Of a DNA stretch of 42,299 nt, positions 7,754 to 16,382 are shown piece by piece. The notes below the pieces were generated by a model, which worked only from the letters and a program-made list of their open reading frames with translations, did not search any database and was not told where the DNA came from. Source of the stretch: a virus; the IMG/VR virus record IMGVR_UViG_3300031772_000079, positions 1-42,299 of that record, one strand, 5' to 3'. Numbering within the stretch: position 1 is the stretch's first letter; each line of letters begins with the position of its first letter. The position numbers were made by a program, and so were the translations under genes.

Positions 7754-8317
7754 ATGTATATTCGGAAAAGAAAAGTAAATAAACTTCCTTTTGAGTTGAC
7801 AAATACAATATTGAATTGTCATAGATGCAAACTATCTCAATTTAGAAATCATGTTGTTATAGGAACAGGTAAAATCCCAGCAAAAATTTTATTTTTGGGT
7901 GAAGCTCCAGGTAAATCTGAGAATGTAAGTGGTATTCCTTTTTTTGGATTATCAGGAAATTTGTTGAGAGAAATAATTACAGATGCATGCAAATTAGGAA
8001 ATATTGATAAAATGCCAGATTATTATATCACTAATACTGTACTTTGTAGACCGTGTGATTTTTCAGGCGGTCAAAATAGAGCACCAAATAATAATGAGGT
8101 GTTGATGTGTGCCCCATTAGTACTTGAAATTATCAGACATATAAAACCTGAATTAGTTGTTTTTGTAGGTGATATAGCATATAATTATTACAAAAAAGAA
8201 TTTAATAATCATGTAAAGATTTTTCATCCTGCTTTCTTACTACGTAAAGGGGGTAAGGGATGTATACATTATGGAGCAACAATAAAAATTTTATCGGATG
8301 CATTGAAAGGAGTATAA
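7754..8317 (+). CDS. Uracil-DNA-glycosylase-like protein (4Fe-4S, family 4/5 type)
   Basis: The 187-residue product has the UDG superfamily pattern: CHRCKLS near residue 23, LGEAPGKSE (motif A) near residue 51, PFFGLSG, TNTVLCRPC near residue 95, a Cys near residue 118, and a late HPAFLL (motif B) near residue 155. The four spaced cysteines suit an iron-sulphur cluster. Family members remove uracil or act in phage DNA replication. The N-terminus MYIRKRK precedes the domain and matches the start of the next protein. The gene begins five bases after the RuvC-like gene. Confidence 0.8.
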   Translation: MYIRKRKVNKLPFELTNTILNCHRCKLSQFRNHVVIGTGKIPAKILFLGEAPGKSENVSGIPFFGLSGNLLREIITDACKLGNIDKMPDYYITNTVLCRPCDFSGGQNRAPNNNEVLMCAPLVLEIIRHIKPELVVFVGDIAYNYYKKEFNNHVKIFHPAFLLRKGGKGCIHYGATIKILSDALKGV

Positions 8318-9334
8318 ATGTTCATTAGAAAAAGAAAACAAGCTTTCCCAGTGGTAAAGCATGAGAAAATTCATCTTAAAAGTAAGTTAGATGATCTAAT
8401 AAATGGTGCATATAGATTAGAAAAGGAGGGGATTAGTCAATCTCTATTATCTAATTGGACATGTAGAGTAAAATTTTTACTATCCTGTCAAGGATTATTA
8501 CCTGTAGATAGTGGTAAAGGGACACATTATGGTTCTATTTGCCATGATGTTTTGGAAAAGATTTATAAAGATAAAAAAATGTTGACTAAAAAAGAAATTG
8601 ATAAAATAATAGATTTATTCATTCTCAAAAATCAGAAAAAATTATCTTGGAATGATAGGGAAATTGAACAACTTGCGGCAATATCTCGAACAGTAATGCT
8701 TCAATACTGTAAAGTGTATGAATCTGATTTAAAGTTAATGAATATTGTAGAGACTGAAAAAATATTTGGTCAATATATCGATAGATTATCCGCGAATGCA
8801 TTAATTAAAGGTAAGAGAGATTTATTATTCTCATATGTAAAAGATGCAGATACTCTCTATTATATGGAGCATAAGACAATGGGATCTGTAAACGAAAAGG
8901 TATTGAAAGCTCGTTTACCAATTGATAAACAGAATTTATTTTATCTTATGTCATTACTGGGAGAAGGGAGAAGAGTCAATAATGTTATTTACAATATCAT
9001 AAGAAAACCACAAATAAAAAGAACAGAGTGGGAGTCTATTGTTGATTTTTGCAAAAGATTGGATAGTGATATTAATGATAGGCCAGAGTTTTATTTTTTG
9101 AGGTATCCAGTATACTATTCTTCCAGTGATATTGAGGATTATCGCAGACAATTAATTTTAAAATTTAGAGAAATTGATATGTTTACAAAAGGAAAATTAT
9201 CAATATACAGGAATGAATCATCTTGTGAAAGTGCCTATAATGGGACTCCTTTTACCTGTGAGTATATTGACGTATGTCAATCAAATGATGTTAGTTCATT
9301 AGTAAAGAATGATTTATTTTCTGAATTAAAATAA
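8318..9334 (+). CDS. Cas4/RecB-like PD-(D/E)XK nuclease with Fe-S cysteines
   Basis: The 338-residue product carries the PD-(D/E)XK nuclease core: HYGSICHDVLEKIY near residue 70, IKGKRDLL near residue 165 (the Asp), and YYMEHKT near residue 184 (the E-x-K). A Cys near residue 48 plus three C-terminal Cys (in ESSCES, FTCEY and DVCQS, about residues 303-321) match the Fe-S layout of Cas4/AddB nucleases. It starts directly after the previous stop and begins MFIRKRK, like its neighbour. Probable role: DNA end processing in recombination-dependent replication. There is no CRISPR array nearby. Confidence 0.8.
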   Translation: MFIRKRKQAFPVVKHEKIHLKSKLDDLINGAYRLEKEGISQSLLSNWTCRVKFLLSCQGLLPVDSGKGTHYGSICHDVLEKIYKDKKMLTKKEIDKIIDLFILKNQKKLSWNDREIEQLAAISRTVMLQYCKVYESDLKLMNIVETEKIFGQYIDRLSANALIKGKRDLLFSYVKDADTLYYMEHKTMGSVNEKVLKARLPIDKQNLFYLMSLLGEGRRVNNVIYNIIRKPQIKRTEWESIVDFCKRLDSDINDRPEFYFLRYPVYYSSSDIEDYRRQLILKFREIDMFTKGKLSIYRNESSCESAYNGTPFTCEYIDVCQSNDVSSLVKNDLFSELK

Positions 9335-9343
9335 AAGTTTTTC

Positions 9344-9372
9344 TTGACTTAAATGTCGATTTAATGTATTTT
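9344..9372 (+). promoter_or_regulatory. Sigma70-type promoter before the ATPase/SSB/polymerase genes
   Basis: TTGACT (9344-9349) and TATTTT (9367-9372) are separated by 17 bases. The spacer holds AATGTCGATTTAATG, similar to AATGTCGAAAT in the 154-bp repeats. It lies in the only sizeable gap before the gene at 9408. Confidence 0.55.
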
Positions 9373-9407
9373 TTTAAAAGATTAATAAAGTTATATTAGG
9401 AGGAAAA

Positions 9408-10301
9408 ATGATACAAAGATTAAGATTACCAGCAAATAACTCTGTTGTTAAAAAACTAAGTGCTAAGAAAAATACTGAAATATCAATAGATTTTGATTTT
9501 GACTTACCAGAGGAAAAAAATGATGTAAATGTAGAGTTTGAGAATTGTACATCATTGATTTATGGGGAACAAAAAATTGGAAAGACAAGTTTAGTATCTC
9601 AATTTTGTAAAGGAGACGTACTCTTTCTTTCTTTTGAACGGGGTACACTTTCACAAAATGTTTACGCGACTAAATTGATTATCCACTGGAAACAAGTATT
9701 AAGTATCATTGACAAATTAGAAAAGAAAAAAATAGAGTCTGGGAAATTAAGGTATAAATTATGCTGCCTTGATACTGGTCATTCGGCATATGATAGAGCA
9801 TTAGAGTATTACTGTGAGAAAGAAGATATTTTACATCCTGGGAAAATGAAGGATTTCGGTGCTTCTTGGAAAGGTGTACTTCAAGAGTTTACTAATTTAC
9901 ATGAGAGATTGACTACGTTGGATATGGGATTAGTGATAATTTCTCATGATAGAATAAGAGATAGAGAGACAAGAGATGGAAATGCATTTTCAAGATGGGA
10001 GCCATGCTTTTCGGAATCAATTGAGCTTTACTATAAAGCAGTTTGTGATATAGTAGGATTTTATCATATTGTAAACGAAACGAGATATTTACTAATACAA
10101 CCAGAGGATGGAATAGTTGCAGGACATAGGGTAGATGGAAAATTTTTAACAACAGAAGGTAAGCCAGTTTATAGAATACCAATGGGGAACAGTAAGGAGG
10201 AAGCGTATAAAAATTTAATTAATGCTTTTGATAATAAACAAATTAAACAAAATAAAAAATCAGAATTAATAAGTAGTATAGTTAAGAAAAAAGTTAGTTA
10301 A
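9408..10301 (+). CDS. P-loop ATPase, AAA_24/Sak4-like
   Basis: The 297-residue product is a RecA-fold phage ATPase. Walker A is YGEQKIGKTS near residue 51, LFLSFERG follows, Walker B is KLCCLDTG near residue 118, and VIISHDR near residue 180 fits a sensor motif. Sak4-type proteins of this layout promote single-strand annealing or recombination together with the phage SSB, whose gene follows directly. The N-terminus begins MIQRLRLP, a basic tail. AGGAGG precedes the ATG, and a promoter-like site lies upstream. The precise subfamily is inferred from length and neighbours. Confidence 0.75.
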   Translation: MIQRLRLPANNSVVKKLSAKKNTEISIDFDFDLPEEKNDVNVEFENCTSLIYGEQKIGKTSLVSQFCKGDVLFLSFERGTLSQNVYATKLIIHWKQVLSIIDKLEKKKIESGKLRYKLCCLDTGHSAYDRALEYYCEKEDILHPGKMKDFGASWKGVLQEFTNLHERLTTLDMGLVIISHDRIRDRETRDGNAFSRWEPCFSESIELYYKAVCDIVGFYHIVNETRYLLIQPEDGIVAGHRVDGKFLTTEGKPVYRIPMGNSKEEAYKNLINAFDNKQIKQNKKSELISSIVKKKVS

Positions 10302-10355
10302 TTTACAATTTCAATTTACAATCTTAATTTACAATTTACAATTTACAATTTAATG
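10302..10355 (+). repeat. AATTTAC tandem repeats in the SSB leader
   Basis: Five or six imperfect copies of AATTTAC run through the gap between the ATPase and SSB genes, just before the ribosome site at about 10357. The run could be slippage-generated. It could also serve as an unstructured leader or a site for autoregulation by the single-strand-binding protein, which is speculative. Confidence 0.7.
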
Positions 10356-10368
10356 TAGAGGAGATTTT

Positions 10369-11292
10369 ATGTCAATTAAAGAAAGATTGGCTCAAATGCA
10401 AAAGGGTTTTATTCAATCCAAGGCACAATATGATCAAAAATTCGGAGGTATAAAAATTGATGAAGGGGAATATGTGGGAAAATTATCACGTTGTTCCCTT
10501 GACATAAGAAAGAGTGATGATAGTGTTGTTGTGTCTGTAGAGTATACTATCATGGAAGGTAAATTCAAAGGGTTTACAACTTTCGATCAAATGAATTTAG
10601 ATAATGAATGGGGAAGGCTTTTTGCAATTCGTTTTGTTGAATTATCAGGATTTGAATTTCCGGAAGATGTGACTTTACTTGATGCAACCATACAAGAAAT
10701 AGCAAAACAAGCTGGAACATATGAGATTACCGCAAAGAAAAACGGAGATTATATAAATATTTCTCCTAAACAAATGCTTAAAGAAGTTGTTGAAGAAGTT
10801 GTCAAAGAGGAAGTTAAAAAGAAAGCTGTAACTCCTCAAAGTAATTCTATTGTTCGAGATAGGCCAACTAAGCAGAAAGAAGTTGTTGAAGAAAGAGAAG
10901 AAAATGATGATAGTACAGAGATAACGATTGAATCTATCAATGCAATGGATAGAAAAGAATTGAAACAATTGATAACAGAGAAAGACATTGAGTTAAGAGT
11001 GACAACAAAACATTCTGATGATGATATTCGTAAAGCCCTTATTACTCATTTAGGTTTAAAAATGGATTTACCAGAAGAGGATGAGAGTGTGGAGGTTCCA
11101 ACTGATGATGAACTAAAGATGGATTTACTTGTGTTTTGTAAATCACATAAAATCAAGAGTATAAATAAAGATATGGATCTTGACACAATGTTGACTACTC
11201 TTGAAAATCATAAATTTGATAGGGAATCCCTGGAAGAAGATGAGATAAAATTATTGACAATGTTGGCAATTGATGGATGTATCGAAGGTTAA
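10369..11292 (+). CDS. Single-strand DNA-binding-like protein (DUF669 type) with C-terminal HeH/SAP-like domain
   Basis: The 307-residue product has an N-terminal block (about residues 30-130: GEYVGKLSR, SVEYTIMEGKFKGFTTFDQMNL) resembling the DUF669 phage single-strand-binding family. A charged linker with many Glu/Lys pairs follows. At about residues 190-232 lies a small helical domain (INAMDRKELKQLITEKD, then DIRKALITHLGL) like HeH/SAP DNA-binding modules. The C-terminus is acidic, as in SSBs that recruit partners. It is adjacent to the Sak4-like ATPase and the polymerase. AGAGGAG precedes the ATG. Confidence 0.7.
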   Translation: MSIKERLAQMQKGFIQSKAQYDQKFGGIKIDEGEYVGKLSRCSLDIRKSDDSVVVSVEYTIMEGKFKGFTTFDQMNLDNEWGRLFAIRFVELSGFEFPEDVTLLDATIQEIAKQAGTYEITAKKNGDYINISPKQMLKEVVEEVVKEEVKKKAVTPQSNSIVRDRPTKQKEVVEEREENDDSTEITIESINAMDRKELKQLITEKDIELRVTTKHSDDDIRKALITHLGLKMDLPEEDESVEVPTDDELKMDLLVFCKSHKIKSINKDMDLDTMLTTLENHKFDRESLEEDEIKLLTMLAIDGCIEG

Positions 11293-11328
11293 ATTTCCTA
11301 TCATTAATTACCCTTTTTATTGTTGTTG

Positions 11329-11362
11329 ATGTGGTAAGGGAATTTTCCTTACCACATTTTGT
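11329..11362 (+). terminator. Hairpin terminator between SSB-like gene and polymerase
   Basis: ATGTGGTAAGG (11329-11339) pairs perfectly with CCTTACCACAT (11347-11357), followed by TTTTGT. It is preceded by CTTTTTATTGTTGTTG, closely like the element before the hairpin at 5087. It could partially reduce read-through into the polymerase gene. Confidence 0.75.
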
Positions 11363-11375
11363 AAAGGATAGCATT

Positions 11376-13223
11376 ATGGATTGTCAATCAGAATTAAAAT
11401 TAGAACTGAATAGTCAATCAATTGACTATGAGACATGTAATAGTACTGATTATAAATTGGCAGTTAGACCATTCCATAAAAATACAAAAATATTTTCTTA
11501 CTGTATAGGTTATCCTTGTGGAAAAGTAGACGTGCATAGATTAGATTCTAAGAATGCAGAAGAGAATCTTTTTTATTGGGAAAAATTGAAAGATTTTTGG
11601 GCGGATACATCGATACATAAAATTTCCCATAATTCTAAATTTGAGTATACTTTGACACGTCAAGCAGGGATTGACATACCAGATAATACAATACTCCATG
11701 ATACAATGATACAATCTCAAATGTTAAGAAATTTAAATTTACAACATGGTTTAGCTTGGTTATGCTATGAATTAAATGACTCTGAAATTTATGAATATAA
11801 TAGGAAAACTTTTAATAGTAAAGAATTAGATTCATTTGTTGCAAAGGAGGGTAAACGCCTTTGTGGATATAATAAAATTAACAAAGAGTTATTTAATATA
11901 TATCAAGTAGCTGATGGGCAAAGATGTTTTTTACTACATAACATATTCTTTCCAGAGATTTACAATTCAAAAGAATTGTTAATGGATTATTACAATGAAT
12001 TGGAATTGATAAAAGTAACATACCAAATGGAAAAAGAGGGATTGTGTGTTGATATTGAAAAATGTGAAGAATTATTAAATTGGTTAAATAAGGAATTAAT
12101 ACGATTACCGCTTGAAGTACAGGATGAATTGGGGTATTTTGTCAATTTAGGGAGTGATAAGCAAGTTTCACAGATTATTTTTACACAATTAGGTTTACCA
12201 GTGTTAGAATTTACAGAAAAAGGAGTACCGTCAACAGATAAAAATACTATTCTAAAGTTGATAGAATTGTATCCTGATTTAAAAATATTAAAATTAGTTT
12301 TAAAACATAGATCATATACAAAAGGGAAAGCAAATATACAATCATATATTAATTTTTGTGATGATAACGGAATTATACATCCAAATATAAGAACCAATGG
12401 TGCACATAAAACAGGTAGACAATCCTCCGATAATCCAAATTTACAAAATATAGAAAAAGAAACATCGCTTAAGAATCTTTTTCCAGTGCCAGCTCGATAT
12501 TGTTTTATTGTGCATGATAATTGTGTGACAATATCAGTTGACTATGATGCAATAGAATTACGTTTAATTCTTGAAGCAGCACAAAGTACTAAAATGATGG
12601 AAAATTTAAGAAATGGAATAAGCCCACATGTTATATTTTGTAAAGTTATGTTTGGTTCTCGTTTTGTGTCGAAGCAAGATTCCAAAGAATTATATGACTC
12701 TGGGAAAAATGGACATTTTTGTCTATGTTATGGTGGATCTCTAAAAGAATTATCTGATACTTTACAATTGAGTAGAGAGGAAACTATTAACGGAAAGTAT
12801 AATTATAAAAAAGATTATCCCGAAATTGTCAATTTGATAAGTAATGGAATTGATAAGATAAAAAATGTAGGATATATAAAAACTGCTTTTGGTAGGCAAT
12901 TATGGATTGAGCCTGATAAATTGTATAGCTGGTTGAATTATTATATTCAGGGAACAGCAGCGGGTATACTAAAGAGAGCACAAGTTAAAGTACATAAATA
13001 TTTAATTGACAATTGGAATAATAGTGGAATTCAAATAATATTATGTGTGCATGATGAGCTATTGATTAAATATCCAAGAAATATGCTAAAATATAAAGAA
13101 GAGATATTAAAGGAAATTTCTTTACTTATGACAAATATTCCAGAAATTAAATCTCCTTTACAGGTAGCATTTAAGTACACACGTACTTCTTGGGCAGAAA
13201 ATAAACCTTTAAAAATAGGATAA
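11376..13223 (+). CDS. Family A DNA polymerase with proofreading domain
   Basis: The phage replicative polymerase, 615 residues from ATG 11376 (AAAGGA upstream). A longer in-frame opening exists, but it runs back through the terminator hairpin. The exonuclease domain shows IDYET (DxE motif I), HNSKFEY and YQVADG. The polymerase domain shows motif A VDYDAIELR, motif B GKNGHFCLCYGG and motif C CVHDELL. The Phe in motif B matches E. coli Pol I F762. Four residues before the motif B Lys there is Tyr where Pol I and T7 polymerase have a triphosphate-binding Arg. Length fits a small phage PolA-like enzyme without a 5' nuclease domain. Confidence 0.92.
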   Translation: MDCQSELKLELNSQSIDYETCNSTDYKLAVRPFHKNTKIFSYCIGYPCGKVDVHRLDSKNAEENLFYWEKLKDFWADTSIHKISHNSKFEYTLTRQAGIDIPDNTILHDTMIQSQMLRNLNLQHGLAWLCYELNDSEIYEYNRKTFNSKELDSFVAKEGKRLCGYNKINKELFNIYQVADGQRCFLLHNIFFPEIYNSKELLMDYYNELELIKVTYQMEKEGLCVDIEKCEELLNWLNKELIRLPLEVQDELGYFVNLGSDKQVSQIIFTQLGLPVLEFTEKGVPSTDKNTILKLIELYPDLKILKLVLKHRSYTKGKANIQSYINFCDDNGIIHPNIRTNGAHKTGRQSSDNPNLQNIEKETSLKNLFPVPARYCFIVHDNCVTISVDYDAIELRLILEAAQSTKMMENLRNGISPHVIFCKVMFGSRFVSKQDSKELYDSGKNGHFCLCYGGSLKELSDTLQLSREETINGKYNYKKDYPEIVNLISNGIDKIKNVGYIKTAFGRQLWIEPDKLYSWLNYYIQGTAAGILKRAQVKVHKYLIDNWNNSGIQIILCVHDELLIKYPRNMLKYKEEILKEISLLMTNIPEIKSPLQVAFKYTRTSWAENKPLKIG

Positions 13224-13229
13224 AAAGAT

Positions 13230-13385
13230 ATGAAAACTAAAAGAGGAGTTAAATGTTTAAGTAGAAGCGAATTGACAAAAAAGATTTGTCAAAAAGCTAA
13301 TTTACCAAAAGGTAAAAAAACAAATGAATACTTTACTAAGGATCAATTGATTCATTTATTGATAATTTTAGAAGCAAATTCTTGA
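13230..13385 (+). CDS. Hypothetical 51-residue basic protein
   Basis: An open frame from ATG 13230 to TGA 13383 fills the gap between polymerase and primase-helicase. The product is basic (KTKRGVKCLSRSELTKKIC), then KTNEYFTKDQLIHLLIILEA. The helix-turn-helix-like layout resembles the small HeH/SAP-type domain seen in the SSB-like protein. The ribosome site is weak (AAAAAGA), so confidence rests on position and composition. Confidence 0.5.
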   Translation: MKTKRGVKCLSRSELTKKICQKANLPKGKKTNEYFTKDQLIHLLIILEANS

Positions 13386-13426
13386 TAATTTCATAACATT
13401 GACTATTTAGGAATAGAAGAATTAAC

Positions 13427-15481
13427 ATGGATATAAAGAATAATCTAAAAACATTTTATCAACACGGATTTGTGGAAATTGAAGAAACTGGTAACCAAAT
13501 ACGGGGTTATTGTCCTTTTTGTAATGGAGATAAATTTTTTGTAAACTATGAGATTAAAGGTTGGGATTGCAAACACTGTGGCAGGAATGGTGGGTATCAA
13601 AGATTTTTACAACAAATAGCAGAGTATTGTAAGGAGCAATTCACAGGTGAAATTATTAAAACTCTTCACAAAAACAGGAGTATTTCGAGTAGAATTTTAA
13701 AATCTTTTGATATTGGTTATAACCCAAAGACACAAAAATATACAATACCAATGTACAATAGAGATAAAAGTAAGATAATGAACATCTATATTTTTACACC
13801 AAATTCAAAAAAATTTAAAATGATTGGTACATATGGAGGGGAACAAGAGCTAATTGGGGTTGACAAATTTGACCAAAAATCCAAAATTATTTGGTTGACA
13901 GAAGGACATTGGGATTATTTAGTAATGACTGAAATACTCGAAAATTTAGAGAAAGAGAATGAAACTGTCTTGGCAGTGCCAGGGGTAACCCAGTTAAAAG
14001 ATAGTTGGATTTCATATTTTAAAGGAAAATATGTTTTTGTCTTATTTGACAATGATCATGACCAAGTAAAAGGCGGTAAGATAATAAATCCTTCCAGAGA
14101 TGGGCAAATAAAAGTTTATAACAAATTAAAGACAATAGCAAGTGAATTAAAATTCATTCACTGGAAAGAAAATTTAAAAGATGGATATGATATTCGTGAC
14201 CTTTATAAAGATAACTCTCTAAATTATGATGAAACATATACACATATAGTAAGTAATTTAAAGGATTACCCGAAAGGGTTACAAGTGCCGGAAGTTAATA
14301 TAAAGGAAAAATCAGATATTTACACAGGGAAAAGTATTCCTTGTGAACAAGTTTATGGAAAATATCAAAAATGGTTAAAGTTAAAAAACACAGAAATAAT
14401 CGATGTATTTTATGGAAGTTTGATAGCAAATAGATTACAAGGAGATCCTATTTGGTTACTCCTTGTTGGTCAATCTGGATGTGGAAAGACTGAGATCATT
14501 ATGTCAATCAAAGATGTGAGTGATATTTATAGTATTGATACATTGACAAAAAATACTCTTGTTTCTGGAGCACATGGGATTGGCGGGAGTGATCCCTCGT
14601 TAATTCCCCAACTTGACAAAAAGATACTTGCTATAAAGGATTTTACAACCATACTTGATATGCATCCTAATGATAGGGATGAAATATTTGCTCAATTACG
14701 TTCTGCTTATGATGGAGAATTTAATAAACCTTTTGGTGTGGGGATTCTACGCTCTTATGTGTCAAAATTTGGAATTATTGGTGGTGTAACAAGAGCTATT
14801 GAGTTATATACAGAAGGGAATACAGCATTAGGAGAAAGATTTTTGAGATACCATTTCCCTGTTAGCAATACACAAAAGGGAAGATTTGAAGTTATGCACA
14901 AAGCTTTACAAAATATAACCTCTAATCAAAAAGATACTATGCATAAAGAATTAAGGGAAATTGGTGCTTTGGTACTTAACTTTAACTATGAGAATGTTCC
15001 CTTGATGGATGAAAACTTTACAAATAAGTTGGTTGCACTATCAGACTGGACTTCAATGCTAAGAGGTGCAGTAATACGAGATAAATATACGAAAGAGATC
15101 ACACATAAGGCATTTATTGAGCTTGGAACAAGATTAGTTACTCAATTAGGCAAGTTATCTTTCGGGATAGGTATGTTTAAAGGAATCGATAAATTGGATA
15201 TGGATGTTTATGATTCTGTGAAAGAAGTTGCGCGAAGTTCCATACCAACAAAAAATGAAGAGTTAGTGAGAAGATTATATTTTTTAAAAGGTAAAAAAGA
15301 GTTATCTGTGAATGAATTATCTGAGATTATCGGATTACCAACAATAACTGTACAGAGAATTGCGGAGAATCTATGCATATTAGGCGCGCTATCTAAAACA
15401 AGAATTGTTGGAACTATGGTGAGTAAATATAGTTTAAGTGAAGAAATAAAAAGTTTAATTGATAAAACAGAAGTATATTGA
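13427..15481 (+). CDS. Primase-helicase (zinc finger, TOPRIM, P-loop ATPase)
   Basis: This 684-residue product probably primes and unwinds DNA at the fork. An N-terminal zinc finger (CPFC near residue 28, CKHC near residue 45) is followed by a TOPRIM domain: WLTEGHWDYLV near residue 160 and VFVLFDNDHD near residue 205. An ATPase domain has Walker A LVGQSGCGKTE near residue 347 and a Walker B-like KKILAIKDFTT near residue 400. The last about 70 residues (LSVNELSEIIGLPTITVQRIAE) look like a winged helix. No separate DnaB-type helicase is visible in the window, so this may be the replicative one. The ribosome site is weak. Confidence 0.85.
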   Translation: MDIKNNLKTFYQHGFVEIEETGNQIRGYCPFCNGDKFFVNYEIKGWDCKHCGRNGGYQRFLQQIAEYCKEQFTGEIIKTLHKNRSISSRILKSFDIGYNPKTQKYTIPMYNRDKSKIMNIYIFTPNSKKFKMIGTYGGEQELIGVDKFDQKSKIIWLTEGHWDYLVMTEILENLEKENETVLAVPGVTQLKDSWISYFKGKYVFVLFDNDHDQVKGGKIINPSRDGQIKVYNKLKTIASELKFIHWKENLKDGYDIRDLYKDNSLNYDETYTHIVSNLKDYPKGLQVPEVNIKEKSDIYTGKSIPCEQVYGKYQKWLKLKNTEIIDVFYGSLIANRLQGDPIWLLLVGQSGCGKTEIIMSIKDVSDIYSIDTLTKNTLVSGAHGIGGSDPSLIPQLDKKILAIKDFTTILDMHPNDRDEIFAQLRSAYDGEFNKPFGVGILRSYVSKFGIIGGVTRAIELYTEGNTALGERFLRYHFPVSNTQKGRFEVMHKALQNITSNQKDTMHKELREIGALVLNFNYENVPLMDENFTNKLVALSDWTSMLRGAVIRDKYTKEITHKAFIELGTRLVTQLGKLSFGIGMFKGIDKLDMDVYDSVKEVARSSIPTKNEELVRRLYFLKGKKELSVNELSEIIGLPTITVQRIAENLCILGALSKTRIVGTMVSKYSLSEEIKSLIDKTEVY

Positions 15482-15507
15482 TTTTTAAAATTTTAGGAGG
15501 TTTGAAT

Positions 15508-16194
15508 ATGCGTAAATTTATTAGAGAACGTAAACAGGAAACTAAGGAGAATCTAAATGTATCAATTGAACCAATAGATTCTGTCAATTTGTGGAAAGAG
15601 AATCCAAGAAAAAATAGTCAATCCCCATCAAATTTAGGAAAATTATTAATGTTATATGGTCAAGTTTCCCCTGTTGTGGTGTGGATTAAAAACAAAGTAA
15701 TTTATAAAGGGAATACGACTTGGAAATCGCTTGACTGGTGGAGGAAACTTGATGATAATGAATACAAAATGATACTTGATGATTTAAAACTCCCTTCAAC
15801 TTTACAAAAGCCAACAACTATAAAAGTTTTATGGCAGGATTTTAAAAATGAGGAGGATGCAGTATCTTATGGGATAGCAGATAATAAATCAAGTGAATGG
15901 ACGTTCTGGGATGAAAAAAGACTTGAGAGTTTACTTGCTCAATATTATCTGGATTTAGAAAAGTTGACAATACGAAAGGATACTACACCAACAGGATTTA
16001 CAATGAGTGAATTAAATAATTTAATATTAATACCAAATTTAGATAACCTCAAAAAGAAAGAAGGAACGAAAGAATCTGAAATTATAAAAATAAAATGTCC
16101 TCCAGAGATCAAAGATGATTTAAAGGAATGGTTAATGGAGAATTTAGATGATCATTGTCCTTTTATCGGTTTACATACGATAGAAATAGTATAA
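15508..16194 (+). CDS. ParB-like nuclease-domain protein
   Basis: The 228-residue product starts at ATG 15508, behind AGGAGG at 15495-15500. It has a ParB/Srx-type domain: NPRKN near residue 32, VIYKGNTTWKSL near residue 65, and EDAVSYGIADNKSSEWTFWD near residue 125. Stand-alone ParB-like domains of this kind are common in phages, often with DNA methylases, and may bind DNA or hydrolyse NTPs. The N-terminus MRKFIRERK carries the basic end-motif shared with four other proteins. It precedes the QueD/QueE/GCH-like group. Confidence 0.75.
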   Translation: MRKFIRERKQETKENLNVSIEPIDSVNLWKENPRKNSQSPSNLGKLLMLYGQVSPVVVWIKNKVIYKGNTTWKSLDWWRKLDDNEYKMILDDLKLPSTLQKPTTIKVLWQDFKNEEDAVSYGIADNKSSEWTFWDEKRLESLLAQYYLDLEKLTIRKDTTPTGFTMSELNNLILIPNLDNLKKKEGTKESEIIKIKCPPEIKDDLKEWLMENLDDHCPFIGLHTIEIV

Positions 16195-16208
16195 AGGAGT
16201 GGGTAGGT

Positions 16209-16382
16209 ATGTCAAAAATTAATTTGTGCGATCATTGTATTAGGTGGGCAGAGTTTCCACTTTGTATAGATAGATATGTTGAGTTTGGAGATGGGGTAGG
16301 TAATGACAATATTATAAAATGTAATAGGTATATACGAATTGATGAAAGTGTAGGAGGAACAAATGATAATATTAACGAGTAA
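16209..16382 (+). CDS. Small cysteine-rich protein
   Basis: The 57-residue product starts at ATG 16209, after AAAGGAG at 16194-16200. It contains CDHC at residues 7-10, then a Cys near residue 18 and another near residue 38, so a small zinc site is possible. It overlaps the QueD-like gene by 20 bases. No family is recognised. Position suggests a link to the modification genes. Confidence 0.55.
   Translation: MSKINLCDHCIRWAEFPLCIDRYVEFGDGVGNDNIIKCNRYIRIDESVGGTNDNINE

Noticed and set aside
8318-9334. Cas4 as part of a CRISPR-Cas system
   Set aside because: No Cas1, Cas2 or repeat-spacer array is present. Phage Cas4-like nucleases usually act in recombination.
11277-11375. N-terminal extension of the DNA polymerase
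   Set aside because: It would read through a strong terminator hairpin and gives a hydrophobic stretch unlike PolA; ATG 11376 has a ribosome site.
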